Notes: generated by a model not told the origin, from the sequence alone. DNA of 64,000 bases from Isoetes taiwanensis (GCA_021234155.1 JAJEKV010000075.1:310001-374000), one strand, 5' to 3'. Counted from the first letter of the stretch, positions 1 to 10,315 are shown. Program-made: numbers and translations.

Positions 1-1118
1 TCTGTGGCAGCGGCTTCCAGGGATTTTAGGAGTCCGTGCTGCAGCGTCAACACCCCCACTCCCGTCAAAATCGCGGTGCAAGGTCCCGCCGAAATCGACA
101 AGGAGAGGGCCTCCAAAGCGTAAACCACCGTGGGTTGCCGGGTTCTAGAAGGGTTTGGCGTTTTGGGGGCGAGACTTGGTCTGTTGCACTTGGGACCTGG
201 CGGCTGCGGCCGAGATTACGGAGCAAGGGGAACCGGCCGGGCGGAGTTTGGGCCTGTCCTCCTCCCGATGTGGCAAGTAGAAGTGGGGGCGCTTTTGCGA
301 TGGCAAGACATTCATAAATTCGCAATTAATGCATTGTGCGAAAATAAATTCTGATTTTTTTGCCAGCTGGATTCCTAATCCATCTCCAGCACACAGCCCA
401 ATTTTCGAAATTTTGAGAGGGTCTAGGGTCAAAGGGTTAGCATTAGAGCGAGTGGGACAGCGGATTGCGGAACAACCGAGCTGGCACCCTTCCCCAAGTC
501 AAACGAGGCCAGGACCTTGCAGGATCCCTCACAAGAGGGGGAGAGTCCGGACCCCAAGAGGCGGGATCAAAAAGTTCTGAGGCGCTCCTTCCCAGCGGCT
601 CCCCCTGGTTGCACGCTAATGACCACCCTCCCGGGCCCTGTTCCCCTATCCGACCGTTGGATCCTCCATTCAGGGCCCCTCTTGAAAGGCCCAAAAGATT
701 CCAGATCGGTCGGAGAACTTGTCAAACCGCTGGGTCACGAGGTTAAATCCTTGTAGAAACCGCAATGTCTTGTCGTTCCGCACCTGGGAGGCTCGAATGG
801 CAAATCGACCACCGCCAAATCTCCGGAATGGCGAAATTACCCTGGGGAGCAAGTTACAAGGTCGGTTTGCAAAAGAAAGAAAACACACCACGCCCTCCAC
901 GGCCGTTATCCCGCATCCACATCTCGTGCCAATTGACTCGGCGTGATGGAAGTGAGCTACTTTAAAGCTTCTTGGAGGTCGGTGGTGGTCTCTCGCCCCC
1001 GGAACTTGGTCCCCGGGGCATTGTCAACGTTACGAGTCCATTGGCGAGAGCCAAATCGCCCGATTCGGAGAGGGAGGTCGCCCGTCCGTCCCGGGGCCTT
1101 GGGGAGAGAAATTGGGGC
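1..1118. repeat. GC-rich dispersed/tandem repeat, unit 1 (about 1.1 kb)
   Basis: The DNA from about 14 to 430 recurs at 1119-1540, a spacing of roughly 1.1 kb. Shared landmarks are the phrase around 'gcgtcaacacccccactcc', 'gggttctagaagggttt', and an AT-rich block at 311-360 ('aattaatgcattg'). The part from about 425 to 740 recurs in diverged form at 2390-2700. Short ORFs here are not conserved between copies, so I do not read them as genes. The family could be an LTR or other non-coding transposon sequence; I cannot name it. Confidence 0.6.
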
Positions 1119-1560
1119 AAGCAGCTTCCCGGGATTTTAGGGTCCGTGCTCTGGCGTCAACACCCCCACTCCATCGTCAAGTCACGCGCAAGGTCCCGCC
1201 CGACCGACAAGAGAGGGCCTCCAAAACGTAAACCCCGTGGGTTGTCGGGTTCTAGAAGGGTTTGCGTTTTGGGGGCCGAGACTTGGTGCAGTTGCACTTG
1301 GGACCTGGCCAAGAAGCCGGCCAGGAATAATCTGAACAAGGGGCCCGGCGAAGGCGAGTTTGGGCCTGTCCTCCTCCCGATGTGGCAAGTAGAAGTCGGG
1401 GGCGCTTTTGCAAAGTGGCAAGACATTCATAAATTAGCAATTAATGCATTGTACGAAAATAAATTCTGATTTTTGCTAGCTGGATTCCTAATCCATCTCC
1501 GGCCACAGACCCAATTTTCGAAATTTTAGGTGGTCTAGGTCAAAGGGTTAGCTAAGGTCA
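1119..1560. repeat. GC-rich repeat, unit 2 (partial)
   Basis: Second copy of the 5' part of unit 1, with many small indels. The AT-rich block with 'aattaatgcattg' lies at about 1435-1450. The copy stops being recognisable near 1560, where unrelated AT-rich DNA begins. Confidence 0.6.
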
Positions 1561-1649
1561 AAGGAATGGAGTTTGTGGGATCGTTGTACTTGGGGTTGAT
1601 CTTGGCTCATTTGGGCGTTATACTTGGTCTAAGATTGCATTGAGAATAT

Positions 1650-1735
1650 AAGCATCAAAACTATTAGAATGAAGATAAATGATTCTGAAAAAGCATCATA
1701 ACTACTAGAATGAAGATAAATGATTACGTAAAAGC
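1650..1735. repeat. Tandem duplication, about 40 bp x 2
   Basis: Two adjacent copies of a unit containing 'agaatgaagataaatgatt', at about 1667-1685 and 1707-1725, with a few substitutions. Confidence 0.6.
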
Positions 1736-1844
1736 AAAAGACTAGTGCGGGTTTGGGGGTTAGATTTGGTTGCTTGTGATGATGGTTGTGCTTGAGATCA
1801 AGGCATATGGATAGAGAGAATGCCCTTGTTCAACGGACTGCTCC

Positions 1845-2110
1845 CCTAAAGCTATTTGACATGGATGGCATAATTAACTTGTAATGAATCAATTGGGGCA
1901 AGCAACTTCCTGGGAGTTTAGGGTCCCGACTCACAGCGTCAACACCCCCACTCCATGTCAAGACCGCGACGCAAGGTCCCGACCAAATCTGACAAGGAGA
2001 GGGCCTCCAAACGTAAACCACGTGACTTGCCGATTCTAGAAGGGTTTTGTTTTTGTTTTTCTCGCTCCCTAAAGCTATTTGACATGGATGGCATAACTAA
2101 CTTGTAATGG
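1845..2110. repeat. GC-rich repeat, unit 3 fragment inside a 223-bp direct duplication
   Basis: The phrase 'cctaaagctatttgacatgg' occurs at 1845 and again at 2068, both followed by 'atggcata..taacttgtaatg'. Between them (about 1895-2060) is a third diverged copy of the start of the GC-rich repeat, including 'aacacccccactccatgtca' and 'ttctagaagggtttt'. Confidence 0.55.
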
Positions 2111-2254
2111 GTGGTTTTGTTTCTCGAAACAATTGTACCTTGTTGAAAGATTGCTTTCCAAGTGGAAATTTTTTAATGTGTCCGCCTTTTGTTGCCCCCG
2201 GTCAAAGACTTCGCCTTTTTCGATGCACACTCTTTTAGTTATGCATTTTATTGC

Positions 2255-2720
2255 ATTTATGGTTCATAAATTCGTAGTTAATGCATGGCATGGAATTAAA
2301 TTATGGTTTTTGGTCAGCTGGCTTCCATGGTCATCACCGGCCTCTGAGGAAAATTTCCAAAATTTTCAGGATAAGGTCCGGACCAAGCGTTGGGGTTAGA
2401 GCGGTCCGGGCAGCCGTTGTTGGGCAAGCATGGTAGCACCCTTCCCCAAGTCAAACAAAGCGAGGACTTTGAATGGCCACCTCGGTAGGGGAGAGTCCCG
2501 TCCCGAGGAGGACCCCAAAAACGTTCTCGGGCGGCTGTCTGGCGCCGCCCCCGAGGGGATCAGTATGCTAATGAACACCCTCCGGCTTCTCGTTCCCCTA
2601 TATATCCGACCCGTTGAATCCTCCGTTCAAGGATCGGCTCGAAACAGGACCAAAAAAATCAAAGATCGGTCCGGGAGAACTGTCAAACCCTGGCGTCTGA
2701 GCGGCAGTCCCCGAGGACGG
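2255..2720 (+). repeat. GC-rich repeat, second copy of the distal part, with TATA-like box
   Basis: Diverged copy of 311-740. It keeps 'cataaattcg..gttaatgca' (2264 onward), 'cacccttccccaagtcaaac' (about 2439) and a 'cctatatatccgaccc' motif (about 2597) that matches 'cccctatccgaccgttgg' of unit 1. The intact TATA-like box here suggests that the family carries a promoter, as an LTR would. This is an inference from motif placement only. Confidence 0.45.
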
Positions 2721-2867
2721 CGATTGACTTAGCTCATACAATTTTATTTGGTAGTAATAGAATCGGAATGTGATTATTTTGCATGCATGCCTCGGGAATT
2801 TGTTCAAATAAGCCTAGGGACAAACTTTAATGAGCATCACATTAAAAAAGATGCAAAAAAAAAAAAA

Positions 2868-3060
2868 TAACGTCGCTATAACAAAATACGTCGGCGGGGG
2901 CGTCGCATGCGGCGTAAGACCGTGTTTATCTGGTTTGAAATAACGTCGCGCGCATGCGGCGTGGCGTTATCGCATCGGCGGCTACGTAATATTTTGAACC
3001 AGCGGGCGACGGCTTTTCCGGAACTTCTTTTTGCCCTACTTCTTCGAGGTTCTTGGGCGA
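2868..3060. repeat. Left subterminal array of CACTA-like element
   Basis: CpG-rich block with 'cgtcgcatgcggcg' at about 2901 and related 'cgcgcatgcggcg' and 'cgtcgg' words, standing out sharply from AT-rich flanks. The same motif family dominates 9800-10310. In CACTA elements such repeats bind the element's own protein; that role is inferred here. Confidence 0.5.
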
Positions 3061-3106
3061 TCCGCGGCGCTAGTACCCTGATCTACCTGCAAGCAACTAT
3101 TCTAAG

Positions 3107-3976
3107 GTTAGTATATCATGTTTTTTAGATTGAATAGGTTTTTTGGATTGAATGGTGCATGCCCAACCTTCCTCTTTTTTTGGTTTCCTTTCCTTCCTCT
3201 TCTTCTTTGTTCTTGATTTTTTTTCTTCCCATTCTTCCATGCCTCATTCATTCTTCCTCCTTCTTTCTTCCTCATGCCTCATTTCTTCCTCCTTCTTCCA
3301 TGCTTCATTCTTTCCTCATTCTTTCTTCCCATATTTCTTCTTTCCTCATTTCTTTCTCATTCTTTCTTCCTCATTCTTTCTCATTTCTTTCTTCCTCATG
3401 CTTTCTCATTCTTCATTCCTCACTCTTTCTCATTCTTCCTCATTCTTTCTCATTTCTTGCTTTCTCATTTCTTTCTCATGCTTTCTCATTTCTTTCTCAT
3501 TTCTTTCTCATGCTTTCTCATTTGTTTCTCATTTCCATTCTTTCTCATGCTTTCTCATTCCTCATTCTTTCCCCTCCCTTCCCTCATTTCTTTCTTCTCT
3601 TCCCTTCCTTATTCTTCATTTTTTTTCATTTCTTATTCTTCATTCTTTTTAATTTCATTCTTCATTTGTTTCTTATTCTTCACATTTCTTCCTCACTTTC
3701 CATTCGATCATTTTCTTTCCCTTCCCTTATTTCTTCCTTCCATTCTATTCCCTTCCCTTCTCTTATTTCCTCTTATTTTTCTTCATTCTTTCTTGTTTCT
3801 TCTCTTATTTCTTCTCTATTCTATCCTTATTTCTTTCCTTCTATTCTCTTATTTCTTTCTCTTGTTTTATTTCTATCTCTTGTTTTCTATCCCCCCCCCC
3901 TTTTTTCCTTTCTTTCTTCTTCGATCTTTTTCTTCTTTGTTCTTATTCTTCTAATGCTTTGTTACTTCTGTTGCAG
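3107..3976 (+). other. Putative 5'-leader intron containing an ~800-nt pyrimidine tract
   Basis: From about 3160 to 3960 the plus strand is almost only C and T, built from irregular 'ttctttctcat' and 'cattcttcct' units. It ends in 'ttctgttgcag' at 3966-3976, a textbook 3' splice site. A matching donor, AAG|GTTAGT, lies at 3104-3112. A 53-nt candidate exon follows (3977-4029), then a strong donor G|GTAAGT. The long serine-, phenylalanine- and leucine-rich open frames here follow from the base composition and are not proteins. Confidence 0.5.
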
Positions 3977-4029
3977 CTTTCTATTACGATTTGGACCCGA
4001 CAGGATCTTGTACACGCGTCCTTATTTTG
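3977..4029 (+). other. Candidate 53-nt leader exon of the kinase-like gene
   Basis: Bounded by a canonical acceptor (ttgcag) and donor (GTAAGT). The next good acceptor in phase with a start codon is at 5065, just before the ATG at 5074. The exon is therefore probably untranslated. No transcript evidence is available. Confidence 0.4.
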
Positions 4030-4094
4030 GTAAGTAATTGATTGCACTTGCATTTTATTTTTATAGTTTTAAGTAGGTTAAAAAAATTGATGGA

Positions 4095-4435
4095 GTGGCT
4101 TGTTCAAGGGCACGGGTCGGCTCCACCTAGAGTGGGGAGGACCATGTACCCGGTGGCTTGTTCAAGGGCACGGTCGGCTCCACCTAGAGTGGAGAGGACC
4201 ACGTACCCGGGTTCAAGTCCACTTCCAGTTCCACTTGTTATTTTTTAGGTTTAAAATAAAATTGTAGTGGCTTGTTCAAGGGCACGGTCGGCTCCACCTT
4301 GCGTGGAGAGGACTAGGTGTCCGGGTCCAAGTCCACTTTTCTTCTCATTCTTAGGTAGATGTGGCTACGGCAAGGACATGGTCGGCTCCACCGCGAGTGG
4401 GGAGGACCAGGTGTTCGGGCCTTAGTTCACGTTTA
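4095..4435 (+). repeat. Four copies of a tRNA-like unit inside leader intron 2
   Basis: Units start at 4095, 4153, 4267 and 4371, each beginning 'gtggct' and holding 'cggctccacc' and a 'gtgg.gaggac' core. Units 2 and 3 end in 'gggttcaagtccac' and 'gggtccaagtccac', close to a Pol III B box (GGTTCRANTCC). Their first and last bases can pair (GTGG with CCAC). They could be degenerate tRNA-derived SINE monomers. An A box is not convincing. Confidence 0.4.
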
Positions 4436-4439
4436 TTGT

Positions 4440-5065
4440 CAGTTTTAGCTAGAGGTAGCTAGGGCTAGGTTAAGTTAACAGTAACTGGATGATTCCCTTC
4501 ACACCCGTGCTAGTTAAAAAAAAATAGGTTAGGCTAACTTAATGTAGTACTAATTCGCACTAAAAGCTTTGGTAAAAAAATAACTTAACTAATTAACTAA
4601 ATTATTTCGAACATGTCTAGTTAAGTTAGCCAAAGGCATAAAAAATTATATGTACAATTAACTAAACTTAAAGTGACCTCTATAGTGCTAATTTCTAATT
4701 TAGTTAATTTTTAGTTAATTTTGCTAACTAATCCGAACAAGGTGCGAAGATAAGTTTAGGTAGTGTTTTTGGTTAAAAAAGTTAACTAAATTTCGGGACT
4801 ATCTGCTAACTAATTAACTAGTAATACGAATGTAAATTGACCGTGGGTCTGAATACCCTAATCTAACCTATTTAGTTTTTCTTGTTTCTTCTTCCTTTTT
4901 TTCTTGCTTTTGGGACCGGGGGGATAGGATAAGGTATTAGTCGCCATAGGGCGTGTTATAAGTAATGATTATATGGTCTGCATACATGTTTGATATTGTC
5001 GTATTATGTTGCATTTACTTTGTGCATGCTTGGCTTTTGTATTCATTATTTTGTTTTGTTTGTAG
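4440..5065 (+). other. AT-rich rest of leader intron 2
   Basis: Rich in 'ttaactaa' words from 4460 to 4860. It ends in a pyrimidine-rich stretch and 'ttgtttgtag' at 5065, a plausible acceptor for the exon with the ATG at 5074. I see no coding signal in it. Confidence 0.4.
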
Positions 5066-6560
5066 GCATAAAAATGGCCTCAGTAAGGACAGAGATGCTT
5101 AGTGAAATTAGGCGCATCCTCATCAATCAAATATGCGCACAGACCGACCCGGAACGACATATGCAAACTGATGATCGAATTAACCGTTTTGTAGCATCAG
5201 TTGAGAAAGAATGTCGGTCTGAATTATGTGGGAGGTGGCCAGAGCATGAGTCTGAGTTGGAAGATATGATGAGAAAGAACTTAAAGTCTTGGGTTTGCAA
5301 TCCTGAGCCAGAATTGAGGATGCTACTTAAGTATAAAGTGCCACTTATGAGCCCCTATGCTGAGGCATACGTGGGACGATGGGCTAATTAAAAAAGCCGA
5401 AGTGCAAAGGTCCGACGCAAAAGATCACAAGATGGCCAATGCTTGTCTCAAAGATGAACAGGTGAAGGAGTTAGATAGTCTTATCCATGGTGGGAGCTCT
5501 ATTGGTGCAGGGGCTAGATTATCATTACATGCTCATGATAAATGTGCTGCATTTATTGACAAAGACATTCCCCGTGGATGCTTTGTTGGAGTTGTAAAGT
5601 GCATTGGTAGTAAACAAGACTGCCAGATATACCAAATCCAGATCTTGGGAACCCTGTACTTTAATCAAGATGATTATTATACTGGCATTGTGTGGAGAGG
5701 CCAAGATAGAGCTGCATCATGGTTGTTGGCTGACAAGTATATCCGTTTCAAGAGCCCAAGTCCAGCATTGGCCACACCCCTTGGACTTGCCCCTGAGGTC
5801 TTTTGTGGAGATGAGCCACAGGGACCAATGGTAGTCTTGCCATTCATGAATGGAGGAACCTTTGCAGAATTACTTGACCATCTTCCGAGCCAATTCTCTT
5901 CTTATAGGAGATGGTCAAATGCAATGCATAGTGCTCCAAGAAGGGCTGATATGAAGATAAGTGCGGAGTGGAAAGCCAAAATGAGACTCGTGTATAAGTA
6001 CGTCCCAGAAATAGCTCTCGCTCTTGCAGAAGGAGTCTATGCCATCCACGCTCCAGGTTGGACACACACAAAGCTCAATTGCAAAAGGCTCAAACTCCAT
6101 TTTGATGACTCCCTTACAAATGTGTGGGTGGCTATTGGTGATTGGGACATGGCCCTCTGTTTTTTTTGCAAGGAGCGAATGCCCAAATTGAAGAGCCGTT
6201 ATACACTACAAGATGGAACGGTGCGATATCCTTGGTGGGAGAAGAGAGTTTTTACACCATCATCAGATGACCAAGCATCATGGGGGCATGAGATATCTGA
6301 CATATATTCCCTGGGCTACATTTACGAGATGCTCCTTGATTTTGTCCAGGCAATGCGGCTTATGGGGTTGTGTGTTGAGATAAACCCAACCCAATAGATA
6401 CTCTAGCACATTGGACATCATCCAACATATGAAGGTCCAAATGATGATGGATAGAGAGCTGGTGCACATGGATCGCCCATCTATTGCTCGCGTCGTCGAT
6501 GTGTTCAAAAACAAAGGGGCTTTCTTCCGATATAGTTGTGAGAGAGAGAGCGACATATGA
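5066..6560 (+). pseudogene. Protein-kinase-like (pseudokinase) gene, two frame breaks
   Basis: The first exon frame starts with ATG at 5074 and runs to a stop at 5391. The reading continues in the next frame from about 5357 to 6397, and in the third frame to a stop at 6560. Without the shifts it would encode roughly 490 residues. Kinase-fold signatures appear in order: VVLPFMNGGTFAELLDHL (hinge and helix D, about 5830), an HTKLNCKRLKL catalytic-loop equivalent (about 6063), GDWDMA in the DFG position (about 6137), SDIYSLGYIYEMLLD (helix F, about 6297) and, after the second shift, MDRPSIARVVDVF (about 6470), the RPS..VV motif of subdomain XI. The catalytic Asp of HRD is Lys here and DFG is DWD, so even an unbroken copy would probably be inactive. 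The N-terminal ~100 residues (MASVRTEMLSEIRR...) resemble nothing I know. It lies inside the CACTA-like element, behind two candidate leader introns. Confidence 0.6.
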
Positions 6561-6780
6561 AGTGTGGTGATCCACTTGAGATGGCTAAGCTACTTTTGTT
6601 AAATGCTTGCAAGAAGTGATTAATATAATTTTGTCTTCCTATTTGAGGCTTGTTGCAACCAATAAATGTTTTTATTCAAAATTACTAATGAAAAAGTAAT
6701 TTATTAATCAAAAAAAAATTATTATTAATGGTAAATAAATTATTAATCATAACTTGTAGATAAAGTGTCGCTACTGACGC
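6561..6780. other. AT-rich spacer
   Basis: Contains A-rich runs and 'attattaat' words. I see no gene or structured element. It may hold the 3' end of the kinase-like gene, but no clear polyadenylation cluster stands out. Confidence 0.4.
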
Positions 6781-7020
6781 GTCAAACCCTAGGTTTTGTG
6801 CTACATCATCAAACCCTAGATTGTAAATGCCATGTGGCACAATCTAGGGTTTGATGATGTGGCACACTAAGCTAGGGTTTGATGACATGGCACTTACTAT
6901 GATGTGGCAATAGGAAGTCGCGACGTGACACAACCTAGGGTTTGATGATGTGCCACACGCAACGTAGGGTTTCATGATGTGGCACTAAAAATGCCACGTG
7001 GGATAATTTAGGGTTCGGTG
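6781..7020. promoter_or_regulatory. Telo-box-like repeats with a perfect 22-bp inverted repeat
   Basis: At least six copies of AAACCCTA or its complement TAGGGTTT lie within 240 bp, mostly inside a unit 'tagggtttgatgatgtggca'. Arms 6803-6824 and 6839-6860 are perfect inverted repeats separated by 14 bases. AAACCCTA is the known plant telo-box promoter motif. The block sits about 450-700 bp upstream of the coding start at 7468, so a promoter role is possible. A collapsed MITE is the alternative. Confidence 0.45.
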
Positions 7021-7208
7021 TATGACATGATACATGGCCTGATAATATGGCAACCTAGAGTTCGATATGCACCCCATACATATATACGAGATACTTTTCT
7101 AATATAAATAAGAAGATAAGAATATAAATTTAGGTATTTATTCAAAGACACTTGTTCAAAGCTTTTCTCTCGCTAATTCTCGTTATGTTCAAATTAATAT
7201 ATATAGTC

Positions 7209-7349
7209 ATGGCGGAGGCTCAATTCTTAGCGGTTTTCCTCATTGTGGCCCTCTTTCTGCTGATGCAATATTCATGGCGTTATGCGTCTCCCCCTCCGCC
7301 CGGTCAAGGCGGTCAAAGATCGGATAGAAGTCCGCCGGGGGCTCATTAG
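7209..7349 (+). CDS. Small ORF, 46 residues, one membrane helix
   Basis: ATG at 7209 encodes a peptide with a single hydrophobic helix (FLAVFLIVALFLLMQY) followed by a proline- and glycine-rich tail. TATA-like sequences lie at 7079-7110. It could be a first exon of the gene that follows or a chance ORF. I recognise no family. Confidence 0.25.
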   Translation: MAEAQFLAVFLIVALFLLMQYSWRYASPPPPGQGGQRSDRSPPGAH

Positions 7350-7467
7350 TGGCACATTTCGAACCATGAAAATACTATCATTCTATTATTGCAACCAATA
7401 TCATTCATGGTTATCAAATGTTTCTCTCACAATTTCTTTTGATCTAGGTGTGCTCTTTTTCTCGGCG

Positions 7468-9580
7468 ATGAATAGAGGTAATCGCAATCGTACGGAGAAT
7501 GAGCAAGGCGAAGGTAAGTATTTATATAGTTTTTATTATAAAATTTACCCTCTAATTAGGTATGTGAGTTTATGCATGGAGTTTTAATTTGTTGTGTAGA
7601 GGAAAGGGGCGAGTTTAGAGAAAATAGGAGGAGGACTCCACGAGGTAGGGGCAATCGTCTTTGATGTTCCTCCAAGACGCCAACCTCCACCTATCACTAC
7701 ACCAGCAGGTTTGGGTATTAAGATAGCTTTTTATAAAAATAATAAATAAATGAATTGTTTTTTGCATGATATTTGTGCTTCTGCAGCTCCTCCGCCGCTC
7801 CCCGCCTTCCTCGCAAACATGTCTCCCGCCGAGAGAGACCAAATTGCAGCATATTTTGCCTCTTTGACACCAACGCCCGGTTAAATGACCTCCCCGCTCC
7901 TATTCCCCAACGACATAGTGTTGATTATCGGCCCACCGTTCTCGCGAGAATATTGAGAACGCTAGACGTAGTATGGACTCCCGTTCTAGGCAAGAGACGG
8001 GAATAGATTTTTCTAATGCAAGGAACTTGGAGGAAGATTTCAACAGGTAAATATATATCCACTACGTACCAAACATTTCTTTGGTTGCAGCATGTTAAAG
8101 ATGCTCATTCTCTCATTACTTCCCAGGTCAAGAAGTAGTGGAGCAACGGACTCACAACGTTCAAGATCACGACGATCATCACAGGGTTCGGGATCCGAAG
8201 AACATGGTCGCCGCCGCTGACTTGGAGAGGGAAGGATCCCGACGACGCCCACGTGTCAAGAAGAAGCGTCCATTTAAGCTTTGTTTTAGACACGTAAGTC
8301 TGCGGGTGATTTGGCCCCGAATATACCCGACTATCATATTAATAATAATTTTTTGATGTAAGTTATGTGAACATATTATTTAAGATATCAACCTTAAATA
8401 TTAGTACTTTGTCATCTAAATTTGTTGTTTTGTTCATTCTCTTCACTTAGAATACATTGTAAAGTGCTCAAAAGGTTCTTAATCGGGACGGGATATGTAT
8501 ATTGACGGTGAACATAAACACGCTTTTTATATACCCACCATTTATGCTTCAGGGGACGCTCTTCCTAAGAAGGATGATGAGGGAAGTGTCTTTATACTAC
8601 TACGAGGGACGTTGTCACAAATAATATCTCTCGTTTATGGCCTCCCCACGGTATAGGGAGTGGCACAGCGCTTATGACCAACGCAAAAATAGAGAGCGTC
8701 AAAAATAAAATGAAACAGAAGTTTCCCGAGATAGAAAAAGCAAAGGCGTTTAACTGGAAGAAGCTCACTTCGATGATGGGCGAGCTTATACGAAAAAGGA
8801 GGTACATGACCTAGTCATAGTCTTGTTTTTATTATTTTGATATTGCGTTGATCTATCGATTTATGTCAAAGGCACCATGTGGTCAAGGAACTGAAGCAGA
8901 CTTGCGAAAAAGAAGGAGGCGATTGGTCAAAAGTCCCTAAACCACTTATTTCTTATTTTTTTTGTCATTCGTTCACTTTAACTTGTGATAATGTTGTGTG
9001 CCTTGCAATCAGATTGCATTCGAACGTGCAAAGGATCCAGAAAGCAAACATAGAGCTCGGACCGACAAAGCAACTAAAAGCACGCGAAAGCCGTCTCATT
9101 TGGGCTCCGGCGGTCGAAAAGGGTTTTTCCATAGATTCGTAAGAGCTATATTAGTTCACATTAATTTTAATAAGAACTTTAAATGTCACTAGCTAATACT
9201 CGTTATATTGTCATAGGAACATCTATACGGGTTTGCCCCTAACAAGCAGCACGTACAAGTAGCCACGGAACGTGGAGCTGTTTATCTGTATCAACAGTTA
9301 TACGACGAGGGAACTCTCCCACTTCGCGGGAATGCGGGGGTGCGTTGTAGAAAATTATTATAATTCTATGAACTACATTAACGCCATATTCTTTTGGTTT
9401 TTATAGGAAGCAGTGGCGGATATGAATGAAGGTCTAGAGCATGACATGGGGCTCGGGGGCGGCGAGGGATCTGCAAACATTGCTGGAGAGCCATCCAATC
9501 GCAACCGTGCGGCTGACGGTTCGAGGCGTCCTCTAACTACGTACTCGGATGACTACTCCACTGAATCTGAGAGAGATTAG
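7468..9580 (+). CDS. Transposon-borne split gene of unknown function (about nine exons, 5' half frame-damaged)
   Basis: Candidate exons with GT-AG borders: 7468-7513, 7600-7708, 7787-8046, 8127-8293, 8451-8801, 8872-8932, 9013-9138, 9217-9339 and 9407-9580. Introns are 67-157 nt, mostly 67-86. From 8581 to the stop at 9578 the joined frame is open and every junction keeps phase. It encodes a lysine-rich segment (KMKQKFPEIEKAKAFNW), then KHRARTDKATKSTRKPSHLG, then EHLYGFAPNKQHVQVATERG, and ends in an acidic tail (YSDDYSTESERD). The middle part recalls the basic 'NK.NR.K' block of Ptta/En/Spm-type plant transposon proteins (weak). The upstream exons are Arg/Ser-rich (SRSRRSSQGSG) and carry about three frame breaks. 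Position next to the CACTA right end suggests an element-encoded accessory or DNA-binding protein. Confidence 0.5.
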
Positions 9581-9795
9581 CTCTAGGCTAAAAGGGTGGA
9601 TACTCCTCTTAACGAGTCTTTTGTGATTATTTAAAAATATAAATACAATTCACTTTTGTGATTATTTAAAAATATAAATATAAAAATAATTTTGTGACTA
9701 TTTAAAAATATGAATATAAAAACACTTTTGTGATTATTTAAAAATATTTTTATATTTATATTTTTTATATAAATATATTTTTTATTTTTATTTTT
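9581..9795. repeat. AT-rich tandem repeat, about 45 bp
   Basis: Repeats of 'ttgtgattatttaaaaatat' at about 9620, 9655 and 9727, with a variant ('gactattt') at about 9692, then a (TA)-rich run to 9795. It separates the gene from the right subterminal array. Confidence 0.55.
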
Positions 9796-10315
9796 TTCCC
9801 CTACACGTCGCATGCGACGTATCCACGTGGCTTTTTTTTGCCACGTGGCTTTTCTATACGCGGATTTTCGAATTTTCCACGTGTATATTCCACGCCACGT
9901 ATATTCGCACGCGTCGCCACGCGTATATTCCACGCATATATCGCATCGCGGCTTTTCCACGCGCACGCGTGTATATTCCACGTGTATATTCCACGCGTAT
10001 CCACGTTTCCGTTCTGTCACGTCGCATGCGACGATACACGGCGTTTTTACAAAGACGCCAGCGTGGATTTTGTTGATGTTCCACGTGTATATTCCACGTA
10101 TATTCCACGCGTGTATTTTCACGCGTGTCACGCATGCATGCGACGCCTGCGCGACGTCTCGTATCGCGTCTGCGACGCGTCTGCGCTGACGCTCGCCAAC
10201 GTCGCATGCGGCGACGTCGCATGCGACGGCGTGTTTAAACGACGTCTGGCGGCGATGTCTGCGCGACGCCGTCAGACGTCGCGCAGACGTCGCTATAGAC
10301 GTCGCTAAATGACCC
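9796..10315. repeat. Right subterminal array of CACTA-like element
   Basis: About 500 bp of CpG-rich repeats: CGTCGCATGCGACG palindromes (about 9804, 10020 and 10200 onward), 'tattccacg' and 'ccacgtggctttt' words, and 'agacgtcgc' near the end. Open frames on both strands here (up to 166 residues) are Arg/His/Tyr-rich products of the repeats, not genes. It mirrors the left array at 2870-3060. Confidence 0.55.

Noticed and set aside
3152-4037. Long plus-strand open frames (up to 292 codons) rich in Ser, Phe and Leu
   Set aside because: All three frames are open because the tract is almost purely C and T; this is composition, not coding.
6781-7020. Interstitial telomere array
   Set aside because: The TTTAGGG-like words are embedded singly in longer units and are not tandem head-to-tail.
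9631-10308. Overlapping open frames on both strands, up to 166 codons
   Set aside because: They are translations of the subterminal repeats (Arg/His/Tyr-rich periodicity) and lie over transposon-end sequence.
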